Source of the DNA: Sulfopaludibacter sp963815475 | GTDB lineage: Bacteria > Acidobacteriota > Terriglobia > Bryobacterales > Bryobacteraceae | Direction of reading: 5' to 3' | Length of the DNA stretch: 64,000 nucleotides | Assembly (NCBI GenBank): GCA_963815475.1 | Contig: CAWFHD010000003.1 | Coordinates: forward strand, 8,608,099 to 8,672,098 | Shown: piece by piece, positions 16,705 to 26,704 of the stretch | Position numbering within the stretch: the first letter of the stretch is position 1 | Layout of the letters: the number at the start of each line of letters is the position of its first letter | The notes under the pieces: model-generated | What the model was told of the DNA's origin: nothing | Databases searched by the model: none | Seen by the model: the letters and a program-made list of their open reading frames with translations, nothing else | Translations under genes and position numbers: made by a program

Positions 16705-19547
16705 ATGGCTCTAACAGAGAACAGGTTCAAACGTCTGGAGGCGCTGTCATTGTCTCTCTTACTGATCGCTCCGAGCGTCTATGCGCAGCAGGCTGGCAGC
16801 CTGGCCCAGAGCTTCGTTACGCTTCGCGATCACATTGGGGCAGCCGAGAAAGTCCATCTCGACGTTTACTTCATCGGCTTCCCGGCGGAGTTGCAAGCCG
16901 ACTTGGAAGCCGGTGTCGGGAAGACGCTCAACGGCCTTGCTATCGAAGACGCTAAACCCTGGTGGATCCCCAATATTCCCAAGTACGGGGCGTCGGCCTT
17001 TGCGACGGCACCGGCTCCCGGCTCCCTCCCATCTGGAGACATACCGCCGGATGGACTGCTTCGATACGAGCCAAACTCCATGCAAAAGCAGGTCGCGGGC
17101 GGCACAACCACCTGGGTCCCCCAAAAGGAAATCGGTGAACTCGTCTCGGACTGGCATCAGAACGCGGACATCGTCAATTATGTCGAGCACGCCGGCTCGT
17201 ATCGCGGAGTGCCCTGGCGGATTCAAGGTTTGCAGGTCCACTTTCTTCCTACGGCTGAGTTGAACAGTCTGCTGCCGCTGCTTACCAGGTCTCAACACTC
17301 ATTCAAATCCGCCAATCCACAGACGCAGGTCACGCTTTATTCCTATAACGTCCTCATGGACTGGCTTGGACAATTCAACCACCAGCCCGACGGCCAGGGA
17401 GGGGCTACGCTGGTATTTCTGAATCTGGCGGCGCTCGACTCCGGCCAACCTTACGCGTTCTATGCCGAACCGGCAAAGGACGCCGTGCCGGCTATTGGAG
17501 TTGCCGATTCGGAAGTGCAGTATTCCGCGGCAAATGCTTCGTCGGCGGCCAATCAGGCAGTGGCATCGGCGATGGCGACCGTGCTCCACGGAGGTTTGAC
17601 GCAGCCGAAAATGCTGGCGGCGATGGACGTGAAATGCGCCGACACCAGCACGAGCGCCGGCAGCGGAATCGCACTCCCCGGCATGAAGCCCTCCCAGCCG
17701 CTATGCAGCCAATGGTCGCTCGATCCGATCCGGAACCTCGCCGGAAATGACGGCCGTCGCATTTTCGTTTCAGACGCCACTACGGATGTGACGGCGTACC
17801 AGCACGGCGGCATCTCCCGCACGGCATTCCTCAGCCAAGTTCAGCAGAACGCATTCGAACTCTACCGCTACGGCGTCCTCGCCCCGACCATCAAAGCCAA
17901 CAATGTCTACTCCGAAGCCTACGAACTACGGACCCTGGTGGTCGACCTCCGGTACGGCCCCAAGGATCTTTGCATCCTGAGCGCGCTGAAACAAGGCCTT
18001 CCGTCGAGCACGGCCGCATCGCAATGCAAGTCGCCGTCTGGTTTCCCGACCGAACAAACGTACCAGGTGAGCGACGTTTTCGATGCGAATCTGGCGGAAG
18101 CATCGCTTAGCCAGTTCAATCCAGGGAATTGGGAGGTGACTCTGAATAACTTCCCGTTTGGTGTTCAGCCCAACGGCACAGTGGACCCGGTGATGGCCGT
18201 GCAGACCAAGGCGCTGCTCCGCCAGGCCTTGAATCAGCCGGTGGTTACCAACCCTGCCACCGGTCAAACGGTGACGCTGACGCATCCGCCCTTCTACCGC
18301 ACGATGATGGTCCCGGATGCGCAAAATAATCTGCATACCATCAGTTCGAGCTGGGAGAACGGCATCGATCCTGTTTCCGCGATGACGCTCCTCACCGGCG
18401 ATGCAGCGTCCGGCGGGCTGGGCATCTATACCAGCATCTGGCCAGAGGCCAGCGTAACGGGGGCAAAACCGTATCACGAGACGGGAAAGCGCACCGTGAA
18501 ACCGCTCGCCCTGATCCTCACGCCGCCGCCAGACGGCCCACTCGGAGAGAAGTGGGCGCCTTTCCCTTCAACCTCGATGCGCTGGCGGGACTCGGCATAC
18601 TTTCGGAGTACGGCGGCGGTGGGTGGTGGATTTCCGGCGGCGGGAATGAAGAAGGGGGTGGGCTTTTGCGGCGCGACTTTTCCTGGATGGTTCCCCAATA
18701 CTTTGCCGGTCCATCTCGTGGAAATGGTGAGGCCGCCCCGACGGGTGTCATGCCTGATGGAACGGTGCAGCCATTTCCACTCGGCTTCCTGACTGCCCGG
18801 GCGCTGGAAATTGGCGCCCCTCATTGGTGCAACGAGTTCGATGCCGCCGACCCGGCTGCCCGGGCAAGCTGCCGCAGTTTCGTCAAGAGCACCACCACCC
18901 TTCAGGCCATTGAGACCCTCCAGCATGGGTTGGGGTACATGCACACCGCGGAACCGCGCTATCGCTACCATTTCGACGGAACGCAATCGAGCATTGCCCG
19001 GCTCTATCAGTTGCTGTCCGACCCGTCGGACACGTTCGGCCAGCTCCTCTACCAGGACGTGAACATGTACACCACCGCCGGCCTGTCAACCGTATGGTCG
19101 CAGAGTGTTTCGGAGTGGAATGGAACCGGCCCGCACGCCGGGATGCAGGCCAGCCTGTTCCGTTCGCATGCCAGAGAGGAGATGTCGGCGGCGGAGACCG
19201 CACTGACCCAGGCCACCGCGGCGTTTCAGGCAGCCTTTTCGAAGAACTCACAGATCAACGGAGTGCTGCAAATGGCTGTAGCAGCGCATGACGCCGGGCT
19301 TCGCGCATATGACAACTGGGATTACCGGGGCGTCCTCTTCTCCGCTGAACAGTCGCTATCTCTCATTAGCAAGTCGATGGCCTTGATGGGGCAACCGGGA
19401 TCGATTCACGATCCACTGGAAATCAAACCGCTTGCTCCCGAGTTGAGTTTTCAGCCGGCAGTAGACAGCGCTCAGATCGAAAAAGCGCTGAAATCGTTGA
19501 CTGTGGACCGTTACAAACAGGCAGTCCGCCTCCTGAGCGCTCACTAA
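16705..19547 (+). CDS. Large exported protein of unknown function (one frame shift)
   Basis: About 947 residues when read across a one-base shift near 18550, where GAGAAG-TGGGC appears to lack one G. Upstream and downstream segments are both coding-like and fit one protein. ATG 16705 is preceded by GGGGAGGG. Signal peptide at about 1-30 (LSLSLLLIAPSVYAQQ). No catalytic motif recognised. The C-terminal part (about 800 on) is helical: EEMSAAETALTQATAAFQAAF and ALKSLTVDRYKQAVRLL. It carries shared upstream motif copy A and lies convergent to the ECF sigma gene. Likely periplasmic or secreted. The break may be a sequencing error. Confidence 0.7.
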
Positions 19548-20170
19548 GCTGGTCGTTCAGGAGGCGGCTCTTTGGGATGCATGGCGTGCGCCAGCCAGAC
19601 CCGGGCAAAGTCCCAATCGCGTCGCACGGTCTGGACCGAAATCCCCATCACTTCGGCGGTCTCTTCCATGCTGAGCCCGCCGAAAAAGCGCAGTTCGATC
19701 GCCTGAGCCTTGCGGGAATCTTCCTTGGCGAGCGCATCGAGCGCATCGTCGAGCGCGATGACCTCGCGATCGCGCCCGGGAGCGGCAAAGTATCCTTCCA
19801 CAAATGAAGTCTTCCCGGCCGGTCCTCCACGCTTCAATGCTCCCCGAGTTCGTGCAGCGTCCACCAAAATACGACGCATCATCTGGGCGGCAAGCGCGAA
19901 GAACTGGCTGCGATTGTGAAAGCTCAGGCCGCGAGCCTCTACCAGGCGCAGATAAAGCTCATTCACCAACGCTGTCGGTTGCAGCGAAGCGCCCGGGTTT
20001 TCCAGCAACATGCGGCGTTGTGCCAGTTGACGCAGTTCGCCGTAGACCAGTGGCACCAGCCGCTCGAGGGCCTTCTCGTCTCCCGCGCTCCAGGCCTGGA
20101 GTAATTCCGTGACTGGCTGCGAGAATGCCTCGTCCATGGGTGTTGCGCTGATTCTACCGCATCTGTCCAT
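19544..20170 (-). CDS. ECF RNA polymerase sigma factor, TIGR02999-like
   Basis: 208 residues from ATG 20170, with an alternative ATG at 20137. Region 2 includes LVPLVYGELRQLAQRRM and the group's signature FALAAQMMRRILVDAARTRGALKRGG. Region 4 has LSMEETAEVMGISVQTVRRDWDFARVWL, a helix-turn-helix for the -35 element. This family is expanded in Acidobacteriota and Planctomycetota, usually without a classical anti-sigma. It is divergent from the secreted protein gene at 20246 and convergent with the one ending 19547. The shared motif copy B lies in the divergent intergenic space. Confidence 0.92.
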   Translation of the reverse strand: MDRCGRISATPMDEAFSQPVTELLQAWSAGDEKALERLVPLVYGELRQLAQRRMLLENPGASLQPTALVNELYLRLVEARGLSFHNRSQFFALAAQMMRRILVDAARTRGALKRGGPAGKTSFVEGYFAAPGRDREVIALDDALDALAKEDSRKAQAIELRFFGGLSMEETAEVMGISVQTVRRDWDFARVWLAHAMHPKEPPPERPA

Positions 20171-20187
20171 GAGATTTTTGCCTTTGC

Positions 20188-20219
20188 ATGGCAGGTTTCG
20201 CCGGTCCAATTCCGCTTGA
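20188..20219 (+). promoter_or_regulatory. Shared upstream motif, copy B
   Basis: ATGGCAGGTTTCGCCGGTCC followed by AATTCCGCTTGA, 58 bases before ATG 20246 and 18 bases upstream of the sigma factor start on the other strand. Nearly identical to copy A at 16626. The position suggests that both secreted protein genes, and perhaps the sigma gene itself, respond to the same regulator. Confidence 0.55.
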
Positions 20220-20245
20220 GGGTGTGCAAGTCGAAAGGAACACCA

Positions 20246-22411
20246 ATGAGTGTGTACCGCGCGTTTCAATTCTCGCTCGTCGTAGCGATCTCTGGCATGA
20301 TTCCCTGCTCCGTGGACGCCCAGGTCCGTTTTTTTGACCGGATGCAGACGCAACCGCAGGCGCCCTCCCGTTGGGAAACTGCTATCCATAACGCCCAGGA
20401 AGGCCGCGCGGCGGTCGGCAGGCGAATGAAACGGGAGAGTCAGAGTTCTCAGGCAAAGCCTAACCTGACACACGACCAGGCGTTGGCCATGCCTCACTGG
20501 ACGAGCGCGTTTACCTCGGAAGGCGCCACCTATCCGTTCACAGTCATTGGTTCCGACCCTTCCAAGGGAACTTCGACCACCATTCCCACGGTGATCGTCC
20601 CCTATCGTCTGGTCTTCCCCGATGGGGGCGTTTTTGACGCCACCACCGATTTGGTGGACGGCGTGACGCCGCTTGCCGGCATCGTGAATTCGCCGATCTT
20701 CCAGCCCGTGCCGTGGACGGTCGGGTCCACCCAAGTGGGCACCACGCAGTTCGGCGATGCGATGCTACGCGCGAACTTCTGGTCGTCTATTCCTGGCAAC
20801 CGCTCGGGCTATCATGTGCTGCTGGCGGCGCCGCAGATTCTGCCGGTGCAGGTTGTAAATGTCCCCGCAGGACTGGGGATCAGTACGGTTGACTCTCACG
20901 GAGTCAAGGTCGGAGTGGTGGACTTTGCGTGGCTCGCGGAAACGACCGCAAAACAGACGGTCAACCTGGGCATCCCACCGCAAGCGCTGGCGATTCATCT
21001 CATGTCGGCCGTCGAGGGCCAAGACCTGAATGGCGGCGGGTCGCTGGGGTTCCACGACTCGATCAACGTGGGGAGCGCAACCAATCCGGTCATTCAGCCC
21101 TATATGCAGACCGGATATTTCAGCCAGAATTCCGCATTTGTAATTGCGACCTCGAATCCCTCCGGGACCGGGGTTTTGGGCCACGAAATCGCCGAGTGGC
21201 TCAATGACCCCGTGGGCGACTCGTTCGTCCCCGCCTGGCAGGATCCGGCCTTCCCGCACCTGTGCGACAACCCCTTCCTGGAAGTGGGGGATCCTTTGGA
21301 ATATATTAGCCGCGGGTTCGGCGTGAGTCTGAACGGAAGAACCTATCAGTTTCCCGAGGTGGCGTTCCTGCCATGGTTCGCCGGCGATCGTCACTCCACG
21401 TCGGTGAACGGCTGGTACTCGTCCCTAAATACGTTCTCCAGCCCGTCCACGGCATGCCCCGTTTTCACCAATTTCGGCTTCTTTGGATTCGATTTCTCCG
21501 GAGCGGCCACCAGCGTCCTGACTGGCGTGAGCAATTCCGTGAATAACAAGATGACGATGGTGGGATACGCCGAATCGGTGTCGTCTTCTCTTACCGGTAT
21601 ACAAATGGATGTCAGCTTGGATCCGGCGAGCGGAGCCATAACGATCGCGAACCTGCAGCAGGTGTATCTGCCGGGCTCTCAGGTTACGGTGCCGATCAAA
21701 GTAAACGATGCCGGACAGATCGTCGGGTTCTACCTCGATTCCGGAGGCAAATCGCATGGTTTTCTGCTCAGTAAAGGCCATTACTCCACGATCGACTTTC
21801 CGGGGGCCATCGCCACAGAGGCCTTGGCAATCAATAATTGGCCGATCCCTGCCATTACCGGCAACTATACCGACGCTGGAGGCAAGGTTCATGGGTTTAT
21901 CACGGCTGGGGGGCTCTTCGTGCCAATCAATGCCGGCTTTGCGACGAACCTCAGCGTGACCGGCATCAACGATTTTGGCCAGATGGCGGGTGTTTACGAT
22001 CTAGGCGGACCGTTGGGCACGGCCCCTACCTTCGGATTCACGGGCACCGCAGGTTTTCTGACCCCGCTTGACTATTCGAACAGCGCGTTGGTTCCGGCTA
22101 CGACTTCAACCTTGCTCAATTCGCTGAACAACCGGAACGAAATCGCCGGGACCGTGGAGATCCAGTTTCAAACCGGGTTTCTGCGGGTGGAAGCGTTTCT
22201 CGAGGGCGGAGGCAACTTCCAGCCGCTCGAAGCAGGACTGGACGGTTTCCTTGCCGACAAAGCTCTCGGCATCAATGACGCGGGGGTCATGGTTGGCTCG
22301 TTCCAGGATCTGACAGGTATTCACGCTGCCATCGCAATCCCCACGCACTTGTTTTCCGGTGCGGTGGCTAGTCTTTCCACCCCGGTTGTTGTACCGATTC
22401 CATTGAAGTAA
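20246..22411 (+). CDS. Large exported protein with HAF-type repeats
   Basis: 721 residues from ATG 20246 with AAGGAA upstream. Signal peptide at 1-25 (LVVAISGMIPCSVDAQ). The N-terminal 400 residues form an unassigned domain containing GHEIAEWLNDP. The C-terminal 300 residues contain repeats of the HAF type, with an IN-DAGQIVG-Y core followed by a HGFLLSKG-like strand, for example VNDAGQIVGFYLDSGG, INDFGQMAGVYDLGG and INDAGVMVGSFQDL. These are extracellular repeats of unknown function. The gene is divergent from the ECF sigma factor and shares motif B, so sigma control is likely. Confidence 0.82.
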   Translation: MSVYRAFQFSLVVAISGMIPCSVDAQVRFFDRMQTQPQAPSRWETAIHNAQEGRAAVGRRMKRESQSSQAKPNLTHDQALAMPHWTSAFTSEGATYPFTVIGSDPSKGTSTTIPTVIVPYRLVFPDGGVFDATTDLVDGVTPLAGIVNSPIFQPVPWTVGSTQVGTTQFGDAMLRANFWSSIPGNRSGYHVLLAAPQILPVQVVNVPAGLGISTVDSHGVKVGVVDFAWLAETTAKQTVNLGIPPQALAIHLMSAVEGQDLNGGGSLGFHDSINVGSATNPVIQPYMQTGYFSQNSAFVIATSNPSGTGVLGHEIAEWLNDPVGDSFVPAWQDPAFPHLCDNPFLEVGDPLEYISRGFGVSLNGRTYQFPEVAFLPWFAGDRHSTSVNGWYSSLNTFSSPSTACPVFTNFGFFGFDFSGAATSVLTGVSNSVNNKMTMVGYAESVSSSLTGIQMDVSLDPASGAITIANLQQVYLPGSQVTVPIKVNDAGQIVGFYLDSGGKSHGFLLSKGHYSTIDFPGAIATEALAINNWPIPAITGNYTDAGGKVHGFITAGGLFVPINAGFATNLSVTGINDFGQMAGVYDLGGPLGTAPTFGFTGTAGFLTPLDYSNSALVPATTSTLLNSLNNRNEIAGTVEIQFQTGFLRVEAFLEGGGNFQPLEAGLDGFLADKALGINDAGVMVGSFQDLTGIHAAIAIPTHLFSGAVASLSTPVVVPIPLK

Positions 22412-22669
22412 CGAACCCAGTGGCATCGAAAGATGGAGCGGCGCCGGGCGTAAGGCGGCGCCGCGGTAAAAGGCCCGTCTGTCGGAGGTTGTTTTTGTGG
22501 CGTGCCCCCCGTTTCTTCTAAACCTCTTCGAGGATCGTGCCGCACCCTGAACTCGGTTTCCTCTGCCGCCACCGTTCACCAATTCCAGGAGGTTTGTGCT
22601 CCGAGCGGAAGTTGGGCAATGTGAGCCCAAGTTGACGCGAAACGCCCTTATCCGGCCAATCTCTGCCCG
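22412..22669. other. Intergenic boundary before the recombinase module
   Basis: About 258 bases without a gene. It includes two direct copies of TTATCCGGC (22651-22659 and 22670-22678) close to the 3' end of the recombinase operon. They may be recombinase-associated repeats, but no matching copy was found at the other end. Confidence 0.35.
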
Positions 22670-23812
22670 TTATCCGGCGGGGTTGACTTTGCGGGTTTCG
22701 GAGAGGATCTTGGTCAGCCGATTGGAAAGCTGATCGAGGCGATGTCGGGGCTGGCCGTCCGGCAGGGAGCGGCGGAACATCTCGATGGCGTGTTGGGCGA
22801 ACAGGAGAGAATCGACAACGCCTTCCAGACCGGCACGAGGCGAGATGGTTGGTAACTTCGGCTGCGGGGTCAGATGCCGGGGCTGAGAGCGGGCGAGGTG
22901 GAACTCACGCTGCAGGTCGGTGCCAGCGACCTGAACGTACTTCATTGTCATCTCCGCTTTGACGTGGCCCAGTAGCGCCATCAGCGCAGGCAGGCTTACG
23001 CCCGCACGGATCATTTCCGTGGCATACGTGTGGCGAAACTGGTGTGGGACGATGTGGGCGGAAATGCCAACAGCCGCGGTGACATCGTAGAGGTAAAGCC
23101 GCAGTCTTTTGATGAAGGTCTGCTTGCCGCTGTAACGTGCCAGCAGACGGCCGTCCTCAGGGAGCGGGTCGAAAAAGCGAAAGAAGCGTAATCGCTGGAC
23201 GAGTTCACAGACGAACGAGTCTACCGGGATCATTCGTTCCGTCTTCAACTTGCCCAGGGGTACATGAATCGCCCAACGATCCGGGCCCACATGGTGGAGG
23301 CAATCATAGGAGAGGTCGGCGCATTCACCGATGCGTAACCCGGCGTGGCGCAGCAGCAGGAAGACGTTGCCCGGCAGGTCGTTGCGTCGCAGTAACTCCC
23401 GCTGGATCAACTGATCCTGTTCCGCCGTCAATGGCCGGGGCAGGCGTTGCGGAATGGGTGGAATGTCCTCGCGTCGGATCAGATGAGCCAGATCGGGAAT
23501 CTGTGCAGTCCAGGCAATCTCCTCTAAAATGGCGCGCAGAAAGAGCAGGCGACAACTGTAGACGGCCGAAGCCAGCGGCGGTTTGCGTGAACGCAGATGG
23601 GCAAACCAGCCGAGGATATGCGGGTCGCGGCGCAGCTCATTTAAGGAACAAACGGATGGATAAGCTTCGCCGAGGTAGATCAGGAACTGGCGCGCCGCGC
23701 CACCGTAGGCACGTGCCGAGTCTGGGACGAGGGCGGCAGTGATGGATTCGACGGTTCGTTGGAACTGGTGGGCCAACGGATGTTCCAACGGAGAATAGCG
23801 GGAAATCGTCAC
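22670..23812 (-). CDS. Tyrosine recombinase (second of the pair)
   Basis: 380 residues. N-terminal SAM-like core-binding region (about 15-115), then a catalytic domain with the first Arg in HAGLRIGECADL, HQFRHTYATEMI (H-x-x-R-H) and LLGHVKAEMTMKYVQV containing the late His and the nucleophilic Tyr. A 60-residue C-terminal extension follows. Its start overlaps the stop of the upstream recombinase by four bases (ATGA), so the two are translationally coupled and probably act together. Likely catalyses integration or excision of the module. Confidence 0.92.
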   Translation of the reverse strand: MTISRYSPLEHPLAHQFQRTVESITAALVPDSARAYGGAARQFLIYLGEAYPSVCSLNELRRDPHILGWFAHLRSRKPPLASAVYSCRLLFLRAILEEIAWTAQIPDLAHLIRREDIPPIPQRLPRPLTAEQDQLIQRELLRRNDLPGNVFLLLRHAGLRIGECADLSYDCLHHVGPDRWAIHVPLGKLKTERMIPVDSFVCELVQRLRFFRFFDPLPEDGRLLARYSGKQTFIKRLRLYLYDVTAAVGISAHIVPHQFRHTYATEMIRAGVSLPALMALLGHVKAEMTMKYVQVAGTDLQREFHLARSQPRHLTPQPKLPTISPRAGLEGVVDSLLFAQHAIEMFRRSLPDGQPRHRLDQLSNRLTKILSETRKVNPAG

Positions 23813-24858
23813 GACCGCTTACCGGGCACGGGCCTGATGTATTGCGCGACAGCCCGCGCATATTGCTGATAGACCTCGAGCGGAGTGACTTGCACATAGA
23901 CCATCGTGGTCTGAATGTGAGCGTGTCCCATGAGCTGCATGAGTGCGGGCAGGCTGACTCCAGCGCGAACCATATCTGAGGCAAAGGTATGGCGGAACCG
24001 ATGGGGGTTGGCTATTTTGACGCCGGTCGTTTGACGATGGTATCGAAACAAAGAACGCAAGCCCGCGGGAGTCATTCGGGCGCCGCGGGCGGGACCCTTG
24101 AGAGAAACAAACAGCGTGTTGGTCGAAGTCTGTGGCCGCTCCAGCCGCAAGTAGTGGTCCAGCAGTTGAGCCGCTTCCGGGGCCAGCGGCAAGAAACGGG
24201 TCTTATTGCCTTTGCCGCGCACGCGAATCTGCGCTTCGGACAGCAGAAGATCGTCGCGGCTTAGATCCAGGACCTCTTGCGACCGGAGTCCCTGTAACAG
24301 CATCAATCCCACGATGGCCATGTCGCGCGAGTTCCGAAAGCTGGACCAAAATCGCGCCACCTCGTCCACCGACAAAGGCACGATGGTTCGTTTGGGAGTC
24401 TTGACGCGCAACCGGCTCAAGGCGGGCCGTGGTTTGCCGACACCCATTGGTGCTCGCTGCCAGTAGGTCGTCTGTAACGCCGGAGCGGCCTGGAGAGGCG
24501 CGTCAGGAAAGGTGACACGCAAGGCACGATCGACGATGGCAACGCGCTGGTTGATGGTGGCGCCGGTCAACTCGCGTTCCTGGCCGGACTGGAATCGCAC
24601 GTAGTCCAGCAGGGTCGTTTCGGTGAGGGCATCTTTGGCTACCGCATCGGTATGGTGAACACTCTCCCACCAGCGGAGAAAGTGCAGCAGCTCGTGCGCA
24701 TAAGTTCGCAGGGTCGTGTCGGCCAGACGGCGAAGGGTTTGATAATCGAGGTACTGGTTGATCCATCCGACTTCACGGCCGGTCGACTGCTCGATAATGC
24801 GGTAAGGACAGCGCGCATGGTTGTTGGATGACTTGGAAACTACGCGGAAGGTCATCAT
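23809..24858 (-). CDS. Tyrosine recombinase (first of the pair)
   Basis: 349 residues. Core-binding domain at about 20-130; catalytic domain with LLQGLRSQEVLDL (Arg), GKGNKTRFLPL (Lys), HRFRHTFASDMV and LMGHAHIQTTMVYVQV (His, Tyr). The C-terminus is short (QQYARAVAQYIRPVPGKR). It overlaps the genes on both sides by four bases, giving a compact operon with a primase-like protein upstream. XerC/XerD-like but not the chromosomal dimer-resolution pair, judging by context. Confidence 0.92.
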   Translation of the reverse strand: MMTFRVVSKSSNNHARCPYRIIEQSTGREVGWINQYLDYQTLRRLADTTLRTYAHELLHFLRWWESVHHTDAVAKDALTETTLLDYVRFQSGQERELTGATINQRVAIVDRALRVTFPDAPLQAAPALQTTYWQRAPMGVGKPRPALSRLRVKTPKRTIVPLSVDEVARFWSSFRNSRDMAIVGLMLLQGLRSQEVLDLSRDDLLLSEAQIRVRGKGNKTRFLPLAPEAAQLLDHYLRLERPQTSTNTLFVSLKGPARGARMTPAGLRSLFRYHRQTTGVKIANPHRFRHTFASDMVRAGVSLPALMQLMGHAHIQTTMVYVQVTPLEVYQQYARAVAQYIRPVPGKRS

Positions 24859-25823
24859 CGTGCTGCCTCCAGCAGCGACTTAAACTGGCGAGCATCACCG
24901 TCCTGGACGAAGAAGCTGTTCGGATCATGGCCATCGGGCAGCGCCACGGTGCGCACATGTACGCCTTGCTCGGTGAGCCGACAGACAAGCGATTGAGCCG
25001 CCTGCTGACCACTGCCGTTCAGATCTGCATCAAAAGCCAGGAAGACGGTTCGTGTGCCGTCGCAGAGTTGGCGGAACTGGCGCGCATTCAGATTGGCGCC
25101 CATCGAGCAGGTGACGTTATAGAAACCGGCCTGCCACAATGCAGCGTAGTCGAACAGCCCTTCGACCAGAATCACCTCTGGATATACGCGGGCCTGGTCC
25201 CATGAGTACAGGCCACCCTTGACGCCCGGCAGGAAACGATGAGGTGGCGCCGCAGCAGACAGACTGCGGCCATAGAGGTTCCCTTCCAGCGGGAAGACCA
25301 CGCGATGTCGGTAGGTGTCGTAGCCGGAGGCCGTCACCAAACCCGCTTGCCGCAAGATCTGAAGTGGGTAGCCCATCTGCGTCAGCCAACCTCGCAGACA
25401 TCCGCCAGGTGCGTAGCCGATTCTCATGTGTTCGATCACTTCAGGAGAGCGAACCCCGCGCTGGTATAAGTAGGTAACCGCGTCAGCATGGCGGTGTAGC
25501 TGCATGCGGTAGAAGCCGACGGCTTCGTGCAATAGCGGCGGCAGGCCGCGCCATTGCCGCAGCAACGCTACAGCTTCTGGAAACTGCACTTGATGGTAGA
25601 GTTCGGCAAAGCGAATTACGTCACCGCCGCGACGGCACCCGTAGCAGTAGAACAAGTTCTTGTGGGGGTCAACGAGAAAGCTGGGCTTGTGGTCGGCGTG
25701 TAGCGGACACAGTCCCAGCACGCGGCCGAAGCCGATGGATCGGGTCTGCTGCCAATCGAGTGCTTGCAGATATTCCAGCAACGGAATCTGCCGTTTCAAA
25801 TCGTCGAGAGCCTGGCGATTCAC
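24855..25823 (-). CDS. CHC2 zinc-finger/Toprim primase-like protein
   Basis: 322 residues. CHC2 zinc finger with ligands C39, H42, C60 and C63 (CPLH ... CYGC). The Toprim domain shows VILVEGLFDYAALW (the conserved Glu) and FLAFDADLNGSG (D-x-D). It resembles the N-terminal half of bacterial DnaG but lacks a helicase-binding C-terminus. It overlaps the downstream recombinase gene by four bases and follows the zinc-ribbon gene by three. In this operon it may prime or repair DNA during mobility of the element; this is inference. Confidence 0.88.
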   Translation of the reverse strand: MNRQALDDLKRQIPLLEYLQALDWQQTRSIGFGRVLGLCPLHADHKPSFLVDPHKNLFYCYGCRRGGDVIRFAELYHQVQFPEAVALLRQWRGLPPLLHEAVGFYRMQLHRHADAVTYLYQRGVRSPEVIEHMRIGYAPGGCLRGWLTQMGYPLQILRQAGLVTASGYDTYRHRVVFPLEGNLYGRSLSAAAPPHRFLPGVKGGLYSWDQARVYPEVILVEGLFDYAALWQAGFYNVTCSMGANLNARQFRQLCDGTRTVFLAFDADLNGSGQQAAQSLVCRLTEQGVHVRTVALPDGHDPNSFFVQDGDARQFKSLLEAAR

Positions 25824-25826
25824 GGA

Positions 25827-26264
25827 CTACTTGCCTCGATTGGCAGAATACGGCAGACCGCCCTGAGGTCCCAGGCAAGGATGGTGGGTGTCCTCAGAAA
25901 GTGCTCGCCTTGGGCTCCGGCCTTGATCCAGCACCACAAGGCTGAGCAGTCGCCGTTGCACCCATCGGCGCACGGTAGAGGGATCCGGCAAGCGCGTCGG
26001 ATCTTTACAATGAGGTGCTGCTTGCTCGGTGGAGTCGCCGGCGGTGATCCGCTCACACGCCTGTTGCCGGCACCGCAAGCTGAAAGGCGCTGCCGGTGCT
26101 AGCCAATCGGGCAAGACCGTGAAAGTCTTCCCGCACGGCGGACAGATTCCGCGGCGCACCCAAATGTGTTCTTGCCGGTCATCGTGGGCTGGACGGAGTC
26201 GTCGTCCATGACCGACGATTGTGTCGTTTTGGCAGACAGGGCATCGCCGCGGCAGAAGGGCCAA
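25827..26264 (-). CDS. Zinc-ribbon, transposase-like protein (DUF6431-like)
   Basis: 145 residues from a TTG start at 26264 (GGGG upstream). The N-terminal zinc ribbon has C-P-V-C about 8-11 and C-P-P-C in RRGICPPCGKTFTVLP. A helix-turn-helix-like region follows (RCRQQACERITAGDSTEQ ... PSTVRRWVQRRL). This arrangement matches the small proteins that accompany recombinase/CHC2 modules, annotated DUF6431 as I recall. It is the first gene of the four-gene operon. Likely DNA-binding; a regulator or DNA-end recognition factor. Confidence 0.72.
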   Translation of the reverse strand: MALLPRRCPVCQNDTIVGHGRRLRPAHDDRQEHIWVRRGICPPCGKTFTVLPDWLAPAAPFSLRCRQQACERITAGDSTEQAAPHCKDPTRLPDPSTVRRWVQRRLLSLVVLDQGRSPRRALSEDTHHPCLGPQGGLPYSANRGK

Positions 26265-26704
26265 CGGGATTACCCCGGATCGGCCTTGTCTTCAGCCTCT
26301 GGCAGTGCGATAAAAAGAATCACGGCTGGCGTGAAGGCCCGCCGCTGACCGTTCCCTGCCAAAGTCTCGATCTGCTGCCGGGCCTTCACCCTCCCGGCAT
26401 AGTCAGTTTCGAACGAAAAAAGAATACTGCTTTCCGTCGCTCGCCGCGACCCTCACTCACGACATTGGCCGGTTATTTTGCCCGTCTCGCCATGTGACGC
26501 AGCTCAGGGTGTGATCCGCCGATCAACATCAGCAACGGCGACAACCCGTCAAGTTTAATTGCGTGATCGACTGCTCGTGCAGGCAGCCAGTGGGTTGTGC
26601 TACCGGTCGGCTTTTTGTCCAGAGTTGTTCATCGAGACCTCTGAAGTCAGCTTTTTGAAGATTTCGCTGGACAAAAGCCGCGGCTTCGGCTACCGTAGGA
26701 TTGG
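26265..26704. other. Gene-free stretch between recombinase module and IS66 fragment
   Basis: About 440 bases. It should contain the promoter of the recombinase operon and the upstream end of the IS66 remnant. No terminal repeat could be fixed. Confidence 0.35.

Noticed and set aside
22651..22678. TTATCCGGC direct repeats as terminal repeats of the recombinase module
   Set aside because: No matching copy was found at the other end of the module (26265-26704).
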